Below, piece after piece: positions 35,598-43,665 of a DNA stretch of 64,000 bases. The notes beneath the pieces are model-generated. The model did no database searches. It was not told where the DNA came from and was given only the letters and a program-made list of their open reading frames with translations. The first letter of the stretch is position 1. Every line of letters begins with the position of its first letter. The DNA is taken from the NCBI RefSeq assembly GCF_027923385.1, contig NZ_BSEC01000005.1, positions 1 to 64,000 on the forward strand, given 5' to 3'. The translations under genes and the position numbers were made by a program. This DNA comes from Methylocystis echinoides. GTDB lineage: Bacteria > Pseudomonadota > Alphaproteobacteria > Rhizobiales > Beijerinckiaceae.

Positions 35598-36334
35598 TCC
35601 GCCGCTTCCTTCAGGCCAGAATTGATCGCGCGGATTTCCGCCGCCTGCGCGGGTGCCGGCGGAATGTCGGCGACCATGGCGCGGACAAAGGCGTGTTCGT
35701 CGTCGATGCGAAACGCCTTGTTGTGGCGCTTCTCGAAGCCGATCGTCGAGGTCGGCTTGCCGCTCAGGCTGCGTCCGCAGACCGAGCCGGAATAGGCCCC
35801 CGGCAGGACTTCGAGATAGTCGGGGAGAGCCTTGAGCCTCTGCACTGACTGAAACAACACGCGCGCGCCTTGCTCCGCATCCGCGGCGAGTTCGGTGCGG
35901 CCCAGATCGCCGACCATAAGCGTATGGCCCGTCAATACGAACCAGGGCTCATCGGCGCGAGTGCGATCGGTAACAAGGAGCGAAATATGCTCGGGCGTAT
36001 GGCCCGGCGTGTGCAGGACGCTGATCGTGACGTTGCCCAGCTCCAAAACGTCGCCGTCACGCACGCCATGGAAGGGGAAAGCGGCTTGCGCTTCGGCGGA
36101 CAGCACATATGGCGCGCCTGATGCCTCAGCTAATTTGCGGCCTGCCGAGACATGATCGGCATGCAGATGCGTGTCGATCACGTAGCGGATGCGCATGCCG
36201 GTTTCTTCGGCGGCGCGCAGATAGGGGCCGATGTCGCCGACCGGATCGACGACGGCGCCGGCGGCGCGCCCGCCGCAGCCGAAAAGGTAAGAAGCCGCGA
36301 CCGGGCTCGTATGAAGGAACTGACGTAAGATCAT
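35594..36334 (-). CDS. MBL-fold hydrolase, persulfide dioxygenase-like
   Basis: A 246-residue metallo-beta-lactamase-fold enzyme. The metal motif is VIDTHLHADHVSAGRKLAEA (HxHxDH), with further ligands in LHTPGHTPEHISLLVTD and VLTGHTLMVGDLGRTEL. The pattern of one iron-type site and GHTP resembles ETHE1/Blh persulfide dioxygenases, which oxidise glutathione persulfide to sulfite, rather than glyoxalase II. Divergence from an ArsR-rhodanese regulator supports a sulfide-detoxification role. The start FLHTSPVAASYLFGCGGRAA is typical of this group. Confidence 0.88.
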   Translation of the reverse strand: MILRQFLHTSPVAASYLFGCGGRAAGAVVDPVGDIGPYLRAAEETGMRIRYVIDTHLHADHVSAGRKLAEASGAPYVLSAEAQAAFPFHGVRDGDVLELGNVTISVLHTPGHTPEHISLLVTDRTRADEPWFVLTGHTLMVGDLGRTELAADAEQGARVLFQSVQRLKALPDYLEVLPGAYSGSVCGRSLSGKPTSTIGFEKRHNKAFRIDDEHAFVRAMVADIPPAPAQAAEIRAINSGLKEAAE

Positions 36335-36407
36335 GGAGGCCTCCGCATTTGCTTATCCCGGCGCCCGGCGCGGAGCGCCTTGACAAAGTGCAGGGAAACA
36401 TTCAAGT

Positions 36408-36419
36408 ATTCAATTGAAT
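36408..36419. promoter_or_regulatory. candidate operator palindrome ATTCAATTGAAT
   Basis: A perfect 12-bp palindrome 17 bases before the ArsR-rhodanese ATG, extended by a third TTCAA copy 8 bases to its left (ACATTCAAG at 36399). It lies in the divergent interval between the MBL-fold gene and the regulator. BigR-type ArsR proteins bind AT-rich palindromes in such places, so it is the likely operator for both directions. Confidence 0.6.
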
Positions 36420-36435
36420 GATATAGACAAGGCGT

Positions 36436-37107
36436 ATGATGTCAACTCAAGGTCCGAAACAGGCGCTGTTCGCGGCATTCGCGGCCGTCGCGAAAGCTTT
36501 AGGCCACGCGCATCGCCTCAAGATGCTGGAGCAACTCGCTCAAGGCGAACGTAGCGTCGAGGTCCTTGCGCAAAAGACCGGGCTTTCGATCGCCAACGCC
36601 TCGCAGCATCTCCAGCATATGCGGCGCGCCGGGATCGTCGGCGCAAGGCGTGACGGCAAGTTTGTCTATTACCGGCTTGCCGATGACGGCGTTCTCGATG
36701 TCCTGGCCGCTCTGCGCAGAGTCGCCGAGCGCAATGTGGCGGAGGTCGAGCGGATCGTGCGCAGCTATTTCGACCAACGCGACAGCCTGGAGCCGGTGTC
36801 ACGCCGCGAATTAGCGGAGCGGTTGCGCGCGGGAACAGTCACGGTTCTGGACGTTCGGCCGGAGGATGAATTCGCCTTGGGGCATGTGCCTGGCGCCGTG
36901 AACGTTCCGCTACGCGGGCTGGAAGCGCGGCTTTCAGAATTCGACCCCGCGAAAGAGATCGTCGCCTACTGCCGCGGCGCTTTCTGCATCCTCTCCTACG
37001 AAGCGGTCGCCGCATTGCGCGCGCACGGTTTTCACGCACGGCGGCTCGAAGATGGATTTCCCGAGTGGCGTTCCGCTGCATTGCCCGTCGTGATCGGCAA
37101 TGCCTGA
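36436..37107 (+). CDS. ArsR-family regulator fused to a rhodanese domain
   Basis: A 223-residue protein. Residues about 10-100 are a winged helix (AVAKALGHAHRLKMLEQLAQ, QKTGLSIANASQHLQHMRRA, RDGKFVYYRLADDGV). Residues about 120-220 are a rhodanese domain (AGTVTVLDVRPEDEFALGHV, PGAVNVPLRGLEARLSEF) with the active-site loop AYCRGAFCILSYEAVAAL, whose first Cys is the sulfur carrier. A second Cys in that loop could make a disulfide or tetrasulfide switch. ArsR-rhodanese fusions are known but uncommon; sensing of persulfide through the rhodanese Cys is inferred. Divergent from the MBL/MFS pair. Confidence 0.9.
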   Translation: MMSTQGPKQALFAAFAAVAKALGHAHRLKMLEQLAQGERSVEVLAQKTGLSIANASQHLQHMRRAGIVGARRDGKFVYYRLADDGVLDVLAALRRVAERNVAEVERIVRSYFDQRDSLEPVSRRELAERLRAGTVTVLDVRPEDEFALGHVPGAVNVPLRGLEARLSEFDPAKEIVAYCRGAFCILSYEAVAALRAHGFHARRLEDGFPEWRSAALPVVIGNA

Positions 37108-37135
37108 TAGGTTTGACACGGGCTTTTGTTCTGAC

Positions 37136-37363
37136 TTACGCGTCAGAGCAAAACTCAGCCGCCTCGCCACGTTGTTTCGCCTCCTGAACAGGAGGGCAGG
37201 GCGCGTCGCCATAGGAGCAGAACACGCAGCAATCCCCCGGGGTTGGCTTGAGACGCGCACCGCAGCCCTTGCACTCGTAAATGACGAGACAGGCGTCTGT
37301 CGGCATCGTTTCCGTCGCGCGATGACCGCAGCTTGGGCAAATGATGGTCGAGAGGGTTCGCAT
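37136..37363 (-). CDS. small Cys-rich protein with GDCCVFCSYG motif (mer-linked)
   Basis: A 75-residue protein with nine Cys. Two zinc-ribbon-like CxxC pairs (ICPSCGHRATE and YECKGCGARLKP) are followed by GDCCVFCSYGDAPCPP, a conserved signature of a small family found next to merT and merR-like genes. It may pass or hold Hg2+ or another soft metal in the cytoplasm. Its start touches the merT stop at 37363, so the two form an operon. Confidence 0.75.
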   Translation of the reverse strand: MRTLSTIICPSCGHRATETMPTDACLVIYECKGCGARLKPTPGDCCVFCSYGDAPCPPVQEAKQRGEAAEFCSDA

Positions 37364-37794
37364 CAGCGCCCCCGAAACAGTTTGAGCATTACCGGATCAA
37401 CATAACCCCAGCTTGCGGCGGCCAGCACGATTGCCGAGGCGCAGAAGAGAAGCGCGATCGTGGCGCGTGAGCGGCGGGGCGACGCGCAGCTTGCCTCGAA
37501 AGCGCAAGCGACCGGCTGCTTTGACCACAGAGCGCCCCAGCCGCCGATGACGGCGACGGCGCTGATCGAGAGAAGCGGAACGCGCCAGGCTGCGACCGTT
37601 TCGAGGCCGCCGAGGATACTCGCACTTGCCCCGAGCGCGGCGAGCCCCAGAGGGATGACGCAGCAGGAAGATGCGACAACCGCGCCGAGTCCGGCGACGA
37701 GCCCCAACGCCCCGAACCAACTAGGAAAGCCCGGCGCGGCAAGCGGAGACGAAGCGGCTGCCGGCGCTTCGTGGGTGGCCTCATCGATGATCAT
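37363..37794 (-). CDS. merT: MerT-like mercuric ion transporter
   Basis: A 143-residue protein from the ATG at 37794 (the frame is open upstream but that part is antisense to merR). Three hydrophobic spans are seen (GALGLVAGLGAVVASSCCVI, RVPLLSISAVAVIGG, IALLFCASAIVLAAASW). Span 1 carries the Cys pair SSCCVIPLGLAALG that accepts Hg2+, and the cytoplasmic loop has another pair (VACAFEASCA). It imports Hg2+ from the periplasm; merP and merA, its usual partners, are not in the window. Confidence 0.85.
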   Translation of the reverse strand: MIIDEATHEAPAAASSPLAAPGFPSWFGALGLVAGLGAVVASSCCVIPLGLAALGASASILGGLETVAAWRVPLLSISAVAVIGGWGALWSKQPVACAFEASCASPRRSRATIALLFCASAIVLAAASWGYVDPVMLKLFRGR

Positions 37795-37821
37795 AGCTCG
37801 CCCTTCTTTGATGGTCCCCTC

Positions 37822-37852
37822 ATCATGCACCCTGTAGCGACTACGGGTGCAA
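37822..37852 (-). promoter_or_regulatory. MerR-type promoter/operator with 19-bp spacer
   Basis: On the minus strand a -35 TTGCAC (37852-37847) and a -10 CATGAT (37827-37822) are exactly 19 bp apart, the long spacer typical of promoters that MerR proteins untwist. Between them lies a dyad, ACCC-T-GTAG / CTAC-GGGT around CGA, with one bulged base. It points at merT and lies between merT and the divergent merR gene. Confidence 0.75.
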
Positions 37853-37863
37853 GGAAATTCTCT

Positions 37864-38271
37864 ATGAAATCTTTGAGCATTGGGCAGCTCGCTACGGCGG
37901 CGGGCGTCAATCTTGAGACCGTGCGCTATTACGAGCGCATCAGGCTCATGCCGGCGCCCGCACGGACGGCGAACGGGCATCGCGCCTATGAGGAAGGCCA
38001 TATCCGAAGGCTGGCGTTCATCCGCCGCGCCCGCGAGCTTGGATTCAGCATCGAGCAAATCCGCGCTCTTTTGGCGCTTGCCCAGCCGTCTCGCACGTCC
38101 TGCGCCGAGGTGAGAGAGGTCGCGCGAGCGCATCTCGACGACGTGCGGTCGAAACTGGCCGACCTCGCCAGACTGGAAGGCCTTCTCGCGGGAACAATCT
38201 CCCGTTGTTCCGACGACTCCGCTCCTTCCTGCCCCGTGCTCGATATGCTGAAGACACCAGGACGCGCATAA
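37864..38271 (+). CDS. merR: MerR-family mercury-responsive regulator
   Basis: A 135-residue protein from the ATG at 37864. The DNA-binding part is SIGQLATAAGVNLETVRYYE with RANGHRAYEEGHIRRLAFIR-like wing residues, followed by the long dimer helix. Three Cys stand where MerR binds Hg2+: one in RTSCAEVREVA, one in SRCSDDSAPS and one in SCPVLDML. This fits mercury rather than Zn or Cu sensing. It is divergent from merT, with the 19-bp-spacer promoter between them. Confidence 0.9.
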   Translation: MKSLSIGQLATAAGVNLETVRYYERIRLMPAPARTANGHRAYEEGHIRRLAFIRRARELGFSIEQIRALLALAQPSRTSCAEVREVARAHLDDVRSKLADLARLEGLLAGTISRCSDDSAPSCPVLDMLKTPGRA

Positions 38272-39006
38272 GCAAAATTTTTGACCGACCAAAAGCCGCA
38301 GAAGCACGTTTCATCGGTGCGAGAATGGCTCGTCGGACGACCGCTTTCCTCGGCCTCGAGCGCGACCACCGGCACTCCCCGACCGCGCGTCGCCGCGTGG
38401 CCTCCGAGCGCCCCGAGGTGGGCTGCGTAGCCTGCCAGGCCGCCGCAAGGGACTTTTTTCTGTCAGACTCCGCGGTTGCGGCGGGGCGCGACTGCCGCCG
38501 GCACGAGAAATGGTGCTTCGAGCTCTAATTCCCAAACCTTTGCCTACGCCGCAGGGGGCTCTCGCCTTCGTCGCGGCTGAGACGGAAGCTGCCACGCTGC
38601 TTTTAAATACAAGAATCTGGGTTTCTACATTTCAATGCCTTAGCCGTGAGCTTATATAATCGGAACGCATCACATGCACCGAATTCGGTGAGCCTAAAAT
38701 GCCCGATCCGTTCCCAATGGGCTGGTGCCGCATGATTGGCCAAAACCGTATCAAATATGCTGCAATAATGACGCCGCGGCCTGTGCAGTGACGCTGAGCA
38801 TGGTTGAGGCGAGTTCGCTGCAGCAACGCGCGCGAACCGGCGCATTCTTACAATTTCGTACAACGTGACACCCGGGGTCGGCGCGATTGTAGCGCTAACT
38901 TATGTTTCGGCGATCGACGATCCATCGCGGTTTTCCTCGTCCAAGCGAGCTGGACCGCATTTTGGTTTGATGCCCAGGAAATAGCAGTCCGGTCAAACAG
39001 ACGTGA
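38272..39006. other. gene-poor stretch
   Basis: About 735 bases without a supported gene. It includes a 21-base segment (38751-38771) that recurs with one mismatch at 12926-12946, next to an IS630 remnant. The rest looks like decayed accessory DNA before the recombinase fragment. Confidence 0.45.
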
Positions 39007-39264
39007 GTGAGCGGATACGGTGACTGCTATGGGCCACGGTGCAATAGCAACCGCTGTCCCCAGCGAACCCGTGCGGAGCTAAAGGCCGCCTTGGCGCGGG
39101 GCCGGAAGGGCGGAAGGCCCAAGGCCCTGAGTGAGGACAAGTTGGCCAAGGCGCGCGCTGCTCCGCGATCCGGCGATTCCGTGGCGGAGATGTCGGTTGT
39201 CTCCCGCGCCACCATTTACACCCACCTCCCCGAATCCCAGAGACGGGCGCAGGAGGACGTATGA
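39007..39264 (+). pseudogene. serine recombinase (resolvase) C-terminal fragment
   Basis: The frame carries RTRAELKAALARGRKGGRPK, then ALSEDKLAKARAAPRSGDSV and VSRATIYTHLPE. These are the hinge and helix-turn-helix of a Tn3-type resolvase/invertase. The N-terminal catalytic domain with its Ser is absent, so it is a remnant. It is followed closely by a broken WGR gene; plasmid resolvase and WGR genes are often neighbours. Confidence 0.65.
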
Positions 39265-39301
39265 TTGCCGTCACCTTCGCCGGATCGACCCGGACAAGGA
39301 C

Positions 39302-39505
39302 ATGGCCCGGTATTATCGCCTGGACATTCAGCCTGACCTGTTCGGCGAGTGACGCTTCATTCGGGAATGGGGCCGCATCGGGCGGCCTGGCCGGGTGCGC
39401 AGCACCCCCTACCCTTCCCCAGCTGAGGCTTTGGCCGCACTAGAGAGGCAGCGACGCGTGAAGATACGGAAGGGGTATTTCGAACCGGCCTTTTGCAACA
39501 CGTAA
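39302..39505 (+). pseudogene. WGR-domain gene with in-frame stop
   Basis: From the ATG at 39302 the frame reads MARYYRLDIQPDLFGE, a TGA at 39350-39352, then RFIREWGRIGRPGRVRSTPY and PAEALAALERQRRVKIRKGY before a TAA at 39503. The TGA stands exactly where the family has Trp (TGG), so a single base change breaks an otherwise intact 67-codon WGR gene. WGR proteins of this size are common on plasmids; their role is unclear. Confidence 0.75.
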
Positions 39506-39627
39506 GCCATTGATTTAACGCACCTGTTTCAACTGAGCGTAAGGTTTGAGTTTTGAAAATCAACCTCTCGCCACGCGAGGCTTCCCTGTTCGCGGATGCC
39601 TAAAGTAAGAGGGCCCCAATCCCACAT

Positions 39628-40314
39628 TCAATTCTTATCACCGCAAACGGGATGATCGCACTTGCTAGAATTAGCAATAATTGATTGAAGTGCTTTTACG
39701 CCGGGCCATCCCAAGATACCGATTCCTGCGATCACGAAGGATGGCGTCATCGACATCCCAAGATTCGCGGCGAGCTGCGTCTGTCGTGACAACACATCCG
39801 TCACTACGGAGCTGTCGGCGGTCTCTTCAACCTTGCGCACGTCGAGGCCCATGTCCCTAGCGATGCCGATCGCCGAGGCGCCGTTACTTTGTCCGTGCGT
39901 CGCGAACATTCTCACATGAAAATCATAGGCGACCTGTGGGCCACGGAGTTTCAGGATCGCCTGCTGAACTTTCGCGGCCTGGATCGAGCCGATCGACAAA
40001 ATGGCGTTGTTGATGAGTCCGAGACGAAGATCGGAATCCTTCACGCGGATGGCCTCGATCTCGTGAGCCGCTTTGCGGCAAAACGCGCAGTTGTAGTCGA
40101 AAAACTCATAGAGAATGACGTCCGCAGATTCCCTGCCGTTCCAGACTATGCCCGGCAAGATCGCGGGATCGAGCTCCGAGGGAATGCGAAAGTTCTGAAC
40201 CGGAGCGCCGTCGTCGGCCTGAATGGGGAACTCTTGGGCGTTTTCCGCGTGAGCGGATTTCGACATCAGGGGAAAAACGCTGATAAGTTGCAAAGCTTGT
40301 CTTCTAGTTTGCAC
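39628..40314 (-). CDS. DsbA-family periplasmic thiol oxidoreductase
   Basis: A 228-residue protein with a signal region (QTRRQALQLISVFPLMSKSA, twin Arg near the start). The thioredoxin fold with helical insert shows VILYEFFDYNCAFCRKAAHE (active-site CAFC) and the cis-Pro loop in LGMSMTPSFVIAG. A further Cys pair is near the end (KCDHPVCG). It resembles the ScsC/DsbA-like group (DUF/thioredoxin_4), acting on disulfides in the periplasm, possibly in copper stress. It follows, on the same strand, the truncated nuclease gene. Confidence 0.85.
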   Translation of the reverse strand: MQTRRQALQLISVFPLMSKSAHAENAQEFPIQADDGAPVQNFRIPSELDPAILPGIVWNGRESADVILYEFFDYNCAFCRKAAHEIEAIRVKDSDLRLGLINNAILSIGSIQAAKVQQAILKLRGPQVAYDFHVRMFATHGQSNGASAIGIARDMGLDVRKVEETADSSVVTDVLSRQTQLAANLGMSMTPSFVIAGIGILGWPGVKALQSIIANSSKCDHPVCGDKN

Positions 40315-40347
40315 GAGTTGCTCCTATTTTCACCGAAAGCTCGAGCG

Positions 40348-41340
40348 CTATCGTTCCGGCCGGGCCCGAAAGTAGTCCCGGCTGCGGGCCGGCCCAGCGT
40401 TCCTCTTGTTGCCGGCGCTGCAGGGCCCGAATGTGCCTGGGGGGCCCCCGTCATCGAACGCGGCGTGAAGGAAAACGTCTTTGAGCGTCGTTCCTTCGAG
40501 GAGCGGCTGCAGCGGCTCGCTGTCAGGTGTGTCGTTGAGATCACCCATCACTGCGATATGCTCGTAGCCCTGCGCCAGACGCTCCTGATAGATCTGGGCG
40601 ACGCGAGCCGCCTGCGCGCGGCGCTTGGCGTTTGAATCTTGTTGAGAGCCGAAGCCCTTGCTCTTGAAGTGGTTTAGCATTACGAGCAGCGTCGCGCCCG
40701 AGGGCGCGGCCACCTCGAACTCGGCGCAATCGCGCGAGAAGATCGGCTTTCCGTCGGGGAGGCGGTCGTCGACATGGCTGCGCAGGTTGCCGATGGGAAA
40801 TTGCTCGCCGGTGAGAAGGCCGACGTCGATTCCGCGGTCGTCATTGCCGTCGATCAGCATGGCGTGTCTAAAGGGCGTGCCGCCGAGCGTGGCAATGAGC
40901 CCCGTATTAAATTCCCAGAGCGCCGGGCGGTTTTCCGCCTCGACGACGCCGAGAACGTCGGCCGCGACGTCGATCATGACGCGCGCGGTATTCTGCATCG
41001 CCTGCTCGGATATTGGCTCGTCGCGCAGTTCGAGTGAGCCCGCCCAGTCAACGCGGCCATTGGCGACGATCTCTACCCCGCCGGTGCGCGGGCGGCGCAG
41101 CAGCTTGCCCCTGTTCTGGCGCAGGATGACAAATTCGGATGAGTCGGATTTCTCGAGTCCCAACTCCACGATCAGCCCGGCAATCCGCGTTTTGTCGGCA
41201 CCGCTGTAGGCGACCTTGCCAAGGAGCGAGTTGAGTTTGGCGAATTTGTCGAGGACCACCTTCCCGTCCGCCCATTTCTCAAGATTCATCGCGCGGGCGC
41301 GGTCAAAAAGATTTTCGACGTTGTAAACGGCGAGCCGCAT
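40348..41340 (-). CDS. endonuclease/exonuclease/phosphatase-family protein, C-terminus lost
   Basis: A 330-residue frame with the EEP core: RLAVYNVENLFDRARAMNLE at the start, DVLGVVEAENRPALWEFNTG with the metal-binding Glu, VMLNHFKSKGFGSQQDSNAK and IAVMGDLNDTPDSEPLQPLL. The family should end with a catalytic D-H segment (as in NK-IDYIL...SDH), but after PCSAGNK this frame turns into an Arg-rich tail and stops. The last about 30 residues, including the catalytic His, appear to be missing, so activity is doubtful. Confidence 0.8.
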   Translation of the reverse strand: MRLAVYNVENLFDRARAMNLEKWADGKVVLDKFAKLNSLLGKVAYSGADKTRIAGLIVELGLEKSDSSEFVILRQNRGKLLRRPRTGGVEIVANGRVDWAGSLELRDEPISEQAMQNTARVMIDVAADVLGVVEAENRPALWEFNTGLIATLGGTPFRHAMLIDGNDDRGIDVGLLTGEQFPIGNLRSHVDDRLPDGKPIFSRDCAEFEVAAPSGATLLVMLNHFKSKGFGSQQDSNAKRRAQAARVAQIYQERLAQGYEHIAVMGDLNDTPDSEPLQPLLEGTTLKDVFLHAAFDDGGPPGTFGPCSAGNKRNAGPARSRDYFRARPER

Positions 41341-41693
41341 GGCTCTCTCCCTGAAAATGACTAGGCGACGATGGTAACTGCAGGATGGCTTTTAATGCGC
41401 CGGATATATTTTATGGATGCAAAGATCCTCGAGATTGGCGTTTTGGCAAGAGCAGGCTCTTCTCGCCAGCCGCCTCGTTATTTCTGATTTTGTTCATGCC
41501 TCTTCCAGGGCATGGCCCTACCGTCTTTATGTATCGCGTTCGTGTCGATCATTGGCGAAACGGCTCCTGGCTCCTCATTCCAGAAATCGCACTGACTCGG
41601 CTCAGCTTCGGCGCAGGCTCGCCACAGGCGGCCGACCACGTCCTCGACAGACAAAGTTTTAGGCAGTCGTAGGCCTGGGCGGAGCCGCCTGCA
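41341..41693. other. intergenic, no supported gene
   Basis: About 350 bases between two minus-strand genes. Plus-strand frames here do not look like protein. Nothing recognised. Confidence 0.4.
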
Positions 41694-42404
41694 TCACGCC
41701 TCGGCCTCCGTTTCGTGCAATAAACCGTCCTTCGGCGACGCGCGTTCCTCTTCCATCAGCCCGAACGCGTCGTCGAGCGCGGCTTCGACGCTGTCGTCGC
41801 TTTCTCTCGGCCCAGCGTCATCGAGCCCGTCGAGATCCGGGAGATCGCGTAGACTCCCGAGCGTGAAGACCGCGAGGAAGCGGGCGGTCGTCACCCAAGC
41901 GATCGGCGCGCCGGGCTGAGGGGCGCGGGGGCCGGGCGCAATGACGCCGAGGCTCTTCAACCGGCCGAGAATATCGCGGCTGATATCGTGGCCGACGAGG
42001 CGCGAAAGCTCCCCCCGTGTGACGGGCTGCTGATAGGCGATGGCCGAGAGCGCCAGCATTTCGAGCCGGGTGAAAGACGGCGGCCCCGCATCCTTCGTGC
42101 CGACGAGCGCGCGAAGGGTCTCGGCGTGGCGGGGGCGCGTGCGAAACTGATATCCCCCCGCGACGAAGACGATCTCGTAAGGCCGCGCTTTGAGTTCGTC
42201 GTTGATGTCGGCGATGAGCGCGTCGAGCCGGCAGGCGTCGCCGACGAGCCCGGCGAGCGTCTCGCGCGAAACCGGCCGGGCCGCGGCGAAGATCGCCGCT
42301 TCGGCGCGCAGCATCCATTCGCGCCAGCGCATCCCTTCCGGCAGGTCGGCAAGATCGCGGTCGGGAAGATCGCGGTCGAGACGGGCGGCGCTGGCGCGGC
42401 TCAT
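41694..42404 (-). CDS. scpB: ScpB-like chromosome segregation protein
   Basis: A 236-residue protein with two winged-helix domains: MLRAEAAIFAAARPVSRETL and FVAGGYQFRTRPRHAETLRA, then RLEMLALSAIAYQQPVTRGE and DISRDILGRLKSLGVIAPG, WVTTARFLAVFTLGSL. This matches ScpB, the kite subunit of SMC condensin. It overlaps the DUF1403 gene by 4 bases. No smc or scpA gene is in the window, so the plasmid copy either works with host SMC or forms another complex. Confidence 0.85.
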   Translation of the reverse strand: MSRASAARLDRDLPDRDLADLPEGMRWREWMLRAEAAIFAAARPVSRETLAGLVGDACRLDALIADINDELKARPYEIVFVAGGYQFRTRPRHAETLRALVGTKDAGPPSFTRLEMLALSAIAYQQPVTRGELSRLVGHDISRDILGRLKSLGVIAPGPRAPQPGAPIAWVTTARFLAVFTLGSLRDLPDLDGLDDAGPRESDDSVEAALDDAFGLMEEERASPKDGLLHETEAEA

Positions 42405-43408
42405 AAGCCATAGATCCTGAAAGCGTCGCGTCCGGAGAGTTCGCGCACGGCGTCAAGCGCGACGAGCCGGTCGAACAGCCGGCGCGCGGCGCGATCCGAC
42501 ATCCCCGTGCGGGCCGCGGCTGCGGCAGGGGTGACGCCGTCGTCGCCGAGCAGCATGTCGACGACGCGGCGCGCGCCTTTCGCGCGCAACATCGGCGCGA
42601 CGGCAAGGAGCCTGTCCGCCCGACGCGCCAGATCGACGGCGAGCGCATGGGCGTCGACGACCGCGAGGGCGTAACCCCGCGCTATGGTCGCCGGCCAGTT
42701 GTCGTCCAGGGGTCGCGGCCGCCGGCCCCCTGCCCCGCGCCTGAGCGAGGGATGCGCGATCGCGAGGGCGAGCAAAGGGATCGGCCGCGCCCAGGTTAGA
42801 CGGCTTGCCAAAGCGAGATCGGCGACCACGAAGGCGAAGATTTCGGCGTCGGCGGCGTGTGGGCAAAGTTTCAGGGCGGCCGCGCTGGCCCGCGCTGCGG
42901 CCATGAGCGGGTCGGGCGCCGTGGCAGCGGCGGCGGCGAGCGCGCTGGCGTCAATCGCCTCCGGCAGACCGAGCCGCCCCGCAACGCGCAGGATCGCCGT
43001 ATCGACGCGCGCCGGCAGGGCGGCGTAAAGCCGGAACAGGCGATGCAGCCGGCCGGCTGGGCTCGTCTCGCCGCCACTTGAAAGATGTTCGGCGTCACGC
43101 ATCGCGGCCGCATCCTCGCGCAGCCGCGACAGCGTCGCGCCGGCTTCGGCGGATTTGAGCGCGAGCCGCTGACGCAGGCAGCCGGCGAAGACCGGCTCGC
43201 CGCCGTCCGGACGGCGCAGGAGGGCGTCGAAGAGCGCAAGGCCGGCGCCGGCCGCAAAGATCGCCGCGCCGGAGTCGGCGCTCTGCGGCCGCGCCCAGCG
43301 CGGCAGGGCTTGTATCGGCTCGTCGTTTGCGATCATCGGCGCCTCGGCGCGCGGCCGCGGCGCGGTGGAAACAGGGTCGAGGGTCGACATCGAATCAAGC
43401 AAGTGCAT
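42401..43408 (-). CDS. DUF1403-family protein
   Basis: A 335-residue Ala/Arg-rich helical protein: GAGLALFDALLRRPDGGEPV, AAMRDAEHLSSGGETSPAGR, PDPLMAAARASAAALKLCPH, and a C-terminal helix-turn-helix-like part (TPAAAAARTGMSDRAARRLF). I place it in DUF1403, a plasmid-borne family usually encoded just before ScpB. It overlaps scpB by 4 bases, so the two are translationally coupled and probably work together. Function is not known. Confidence 0.7.
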   Translation of the reverse strand: MHLLDSMSTLDPVSTAPRPRAEAPMIANDEPIQALPRWARPQSADSGAAIFAAGAGLALFDALLRRPDGGEPVFAGCLRQRLALKSAEAGATLSRLREDAAAMRDAEHLSSGGETSPAGRLHRLFRLYAALPARVDTAILRVAGRLGLPEAIDASALAAAAATAPDPLMAAARASAAALKLCPHAADAEIFAFVVADLALASRLTWARPIPLLALAIAHPSLRRGAGGRRPRPLDDNWPATIARGYALAVVDAHALAVDLARRADRLLAVAPMLRAKGARRVVDMLLGDDGVTPAAAAARTGMSDRAARRLFDRLVALDAVRELSGRDAFRIYGL

Positions 43409-43510
43409 GGAAAGAATCGTACCCCCGGATCGAGTCCGGGGGCAAGGCGCGGCGGCGCTTTGTCACCTGTTTTCGGGCTCTATCCGCCGCGCTTGTCTTC
43501 CTGATTAGAT

Positions 43511-43535
43511 GTCCGATAATGTGCGCTTATCGGAC
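43511..43535. promoter_or_regulatory. candidate tyrosine-recombinase crossover site
   Basis: A perfect 9-7-9 inverted repeat: GTCCGATAA (43511-43519), spacer TGTGCGC, TTATCGGAC (43527-43535). Two inverted arms around a 6-8 base spacer is the layout of a tyrosine-recombinase core site. It lies 131 bases upstream of a complete tyrosine recombinase gene, between it and the divergent DUF1403 gene. It could instead be an operator or a divergent hairpin. Confidence 0.5.
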
Positions 43536-43665
43536 GTAAAGGGAAACCCCTGCTAGACTCGGCCGCGAAGCGCCTTTTGGACCGCTCACAGCGGGCCGCG
43601 GCGTCGGATTTTTGAACCCCAGGCACGCGCCAGACCCGCCCGCGGCGGCGCAAGCGAGGACAAGA

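Noticed and set aside
37363..38307. 314-residue frame that would extend MerT upstream
   Set aside because: The upstream half is antisense to merR and contains its promoter; MerT starts properly at 37794.
38603..38863. 86-residue minus-strand frame in the gene-poor stretch
   Set aside because: No signal peptide, domain or credible ribosome site, and it overlaps other equal-length frames.
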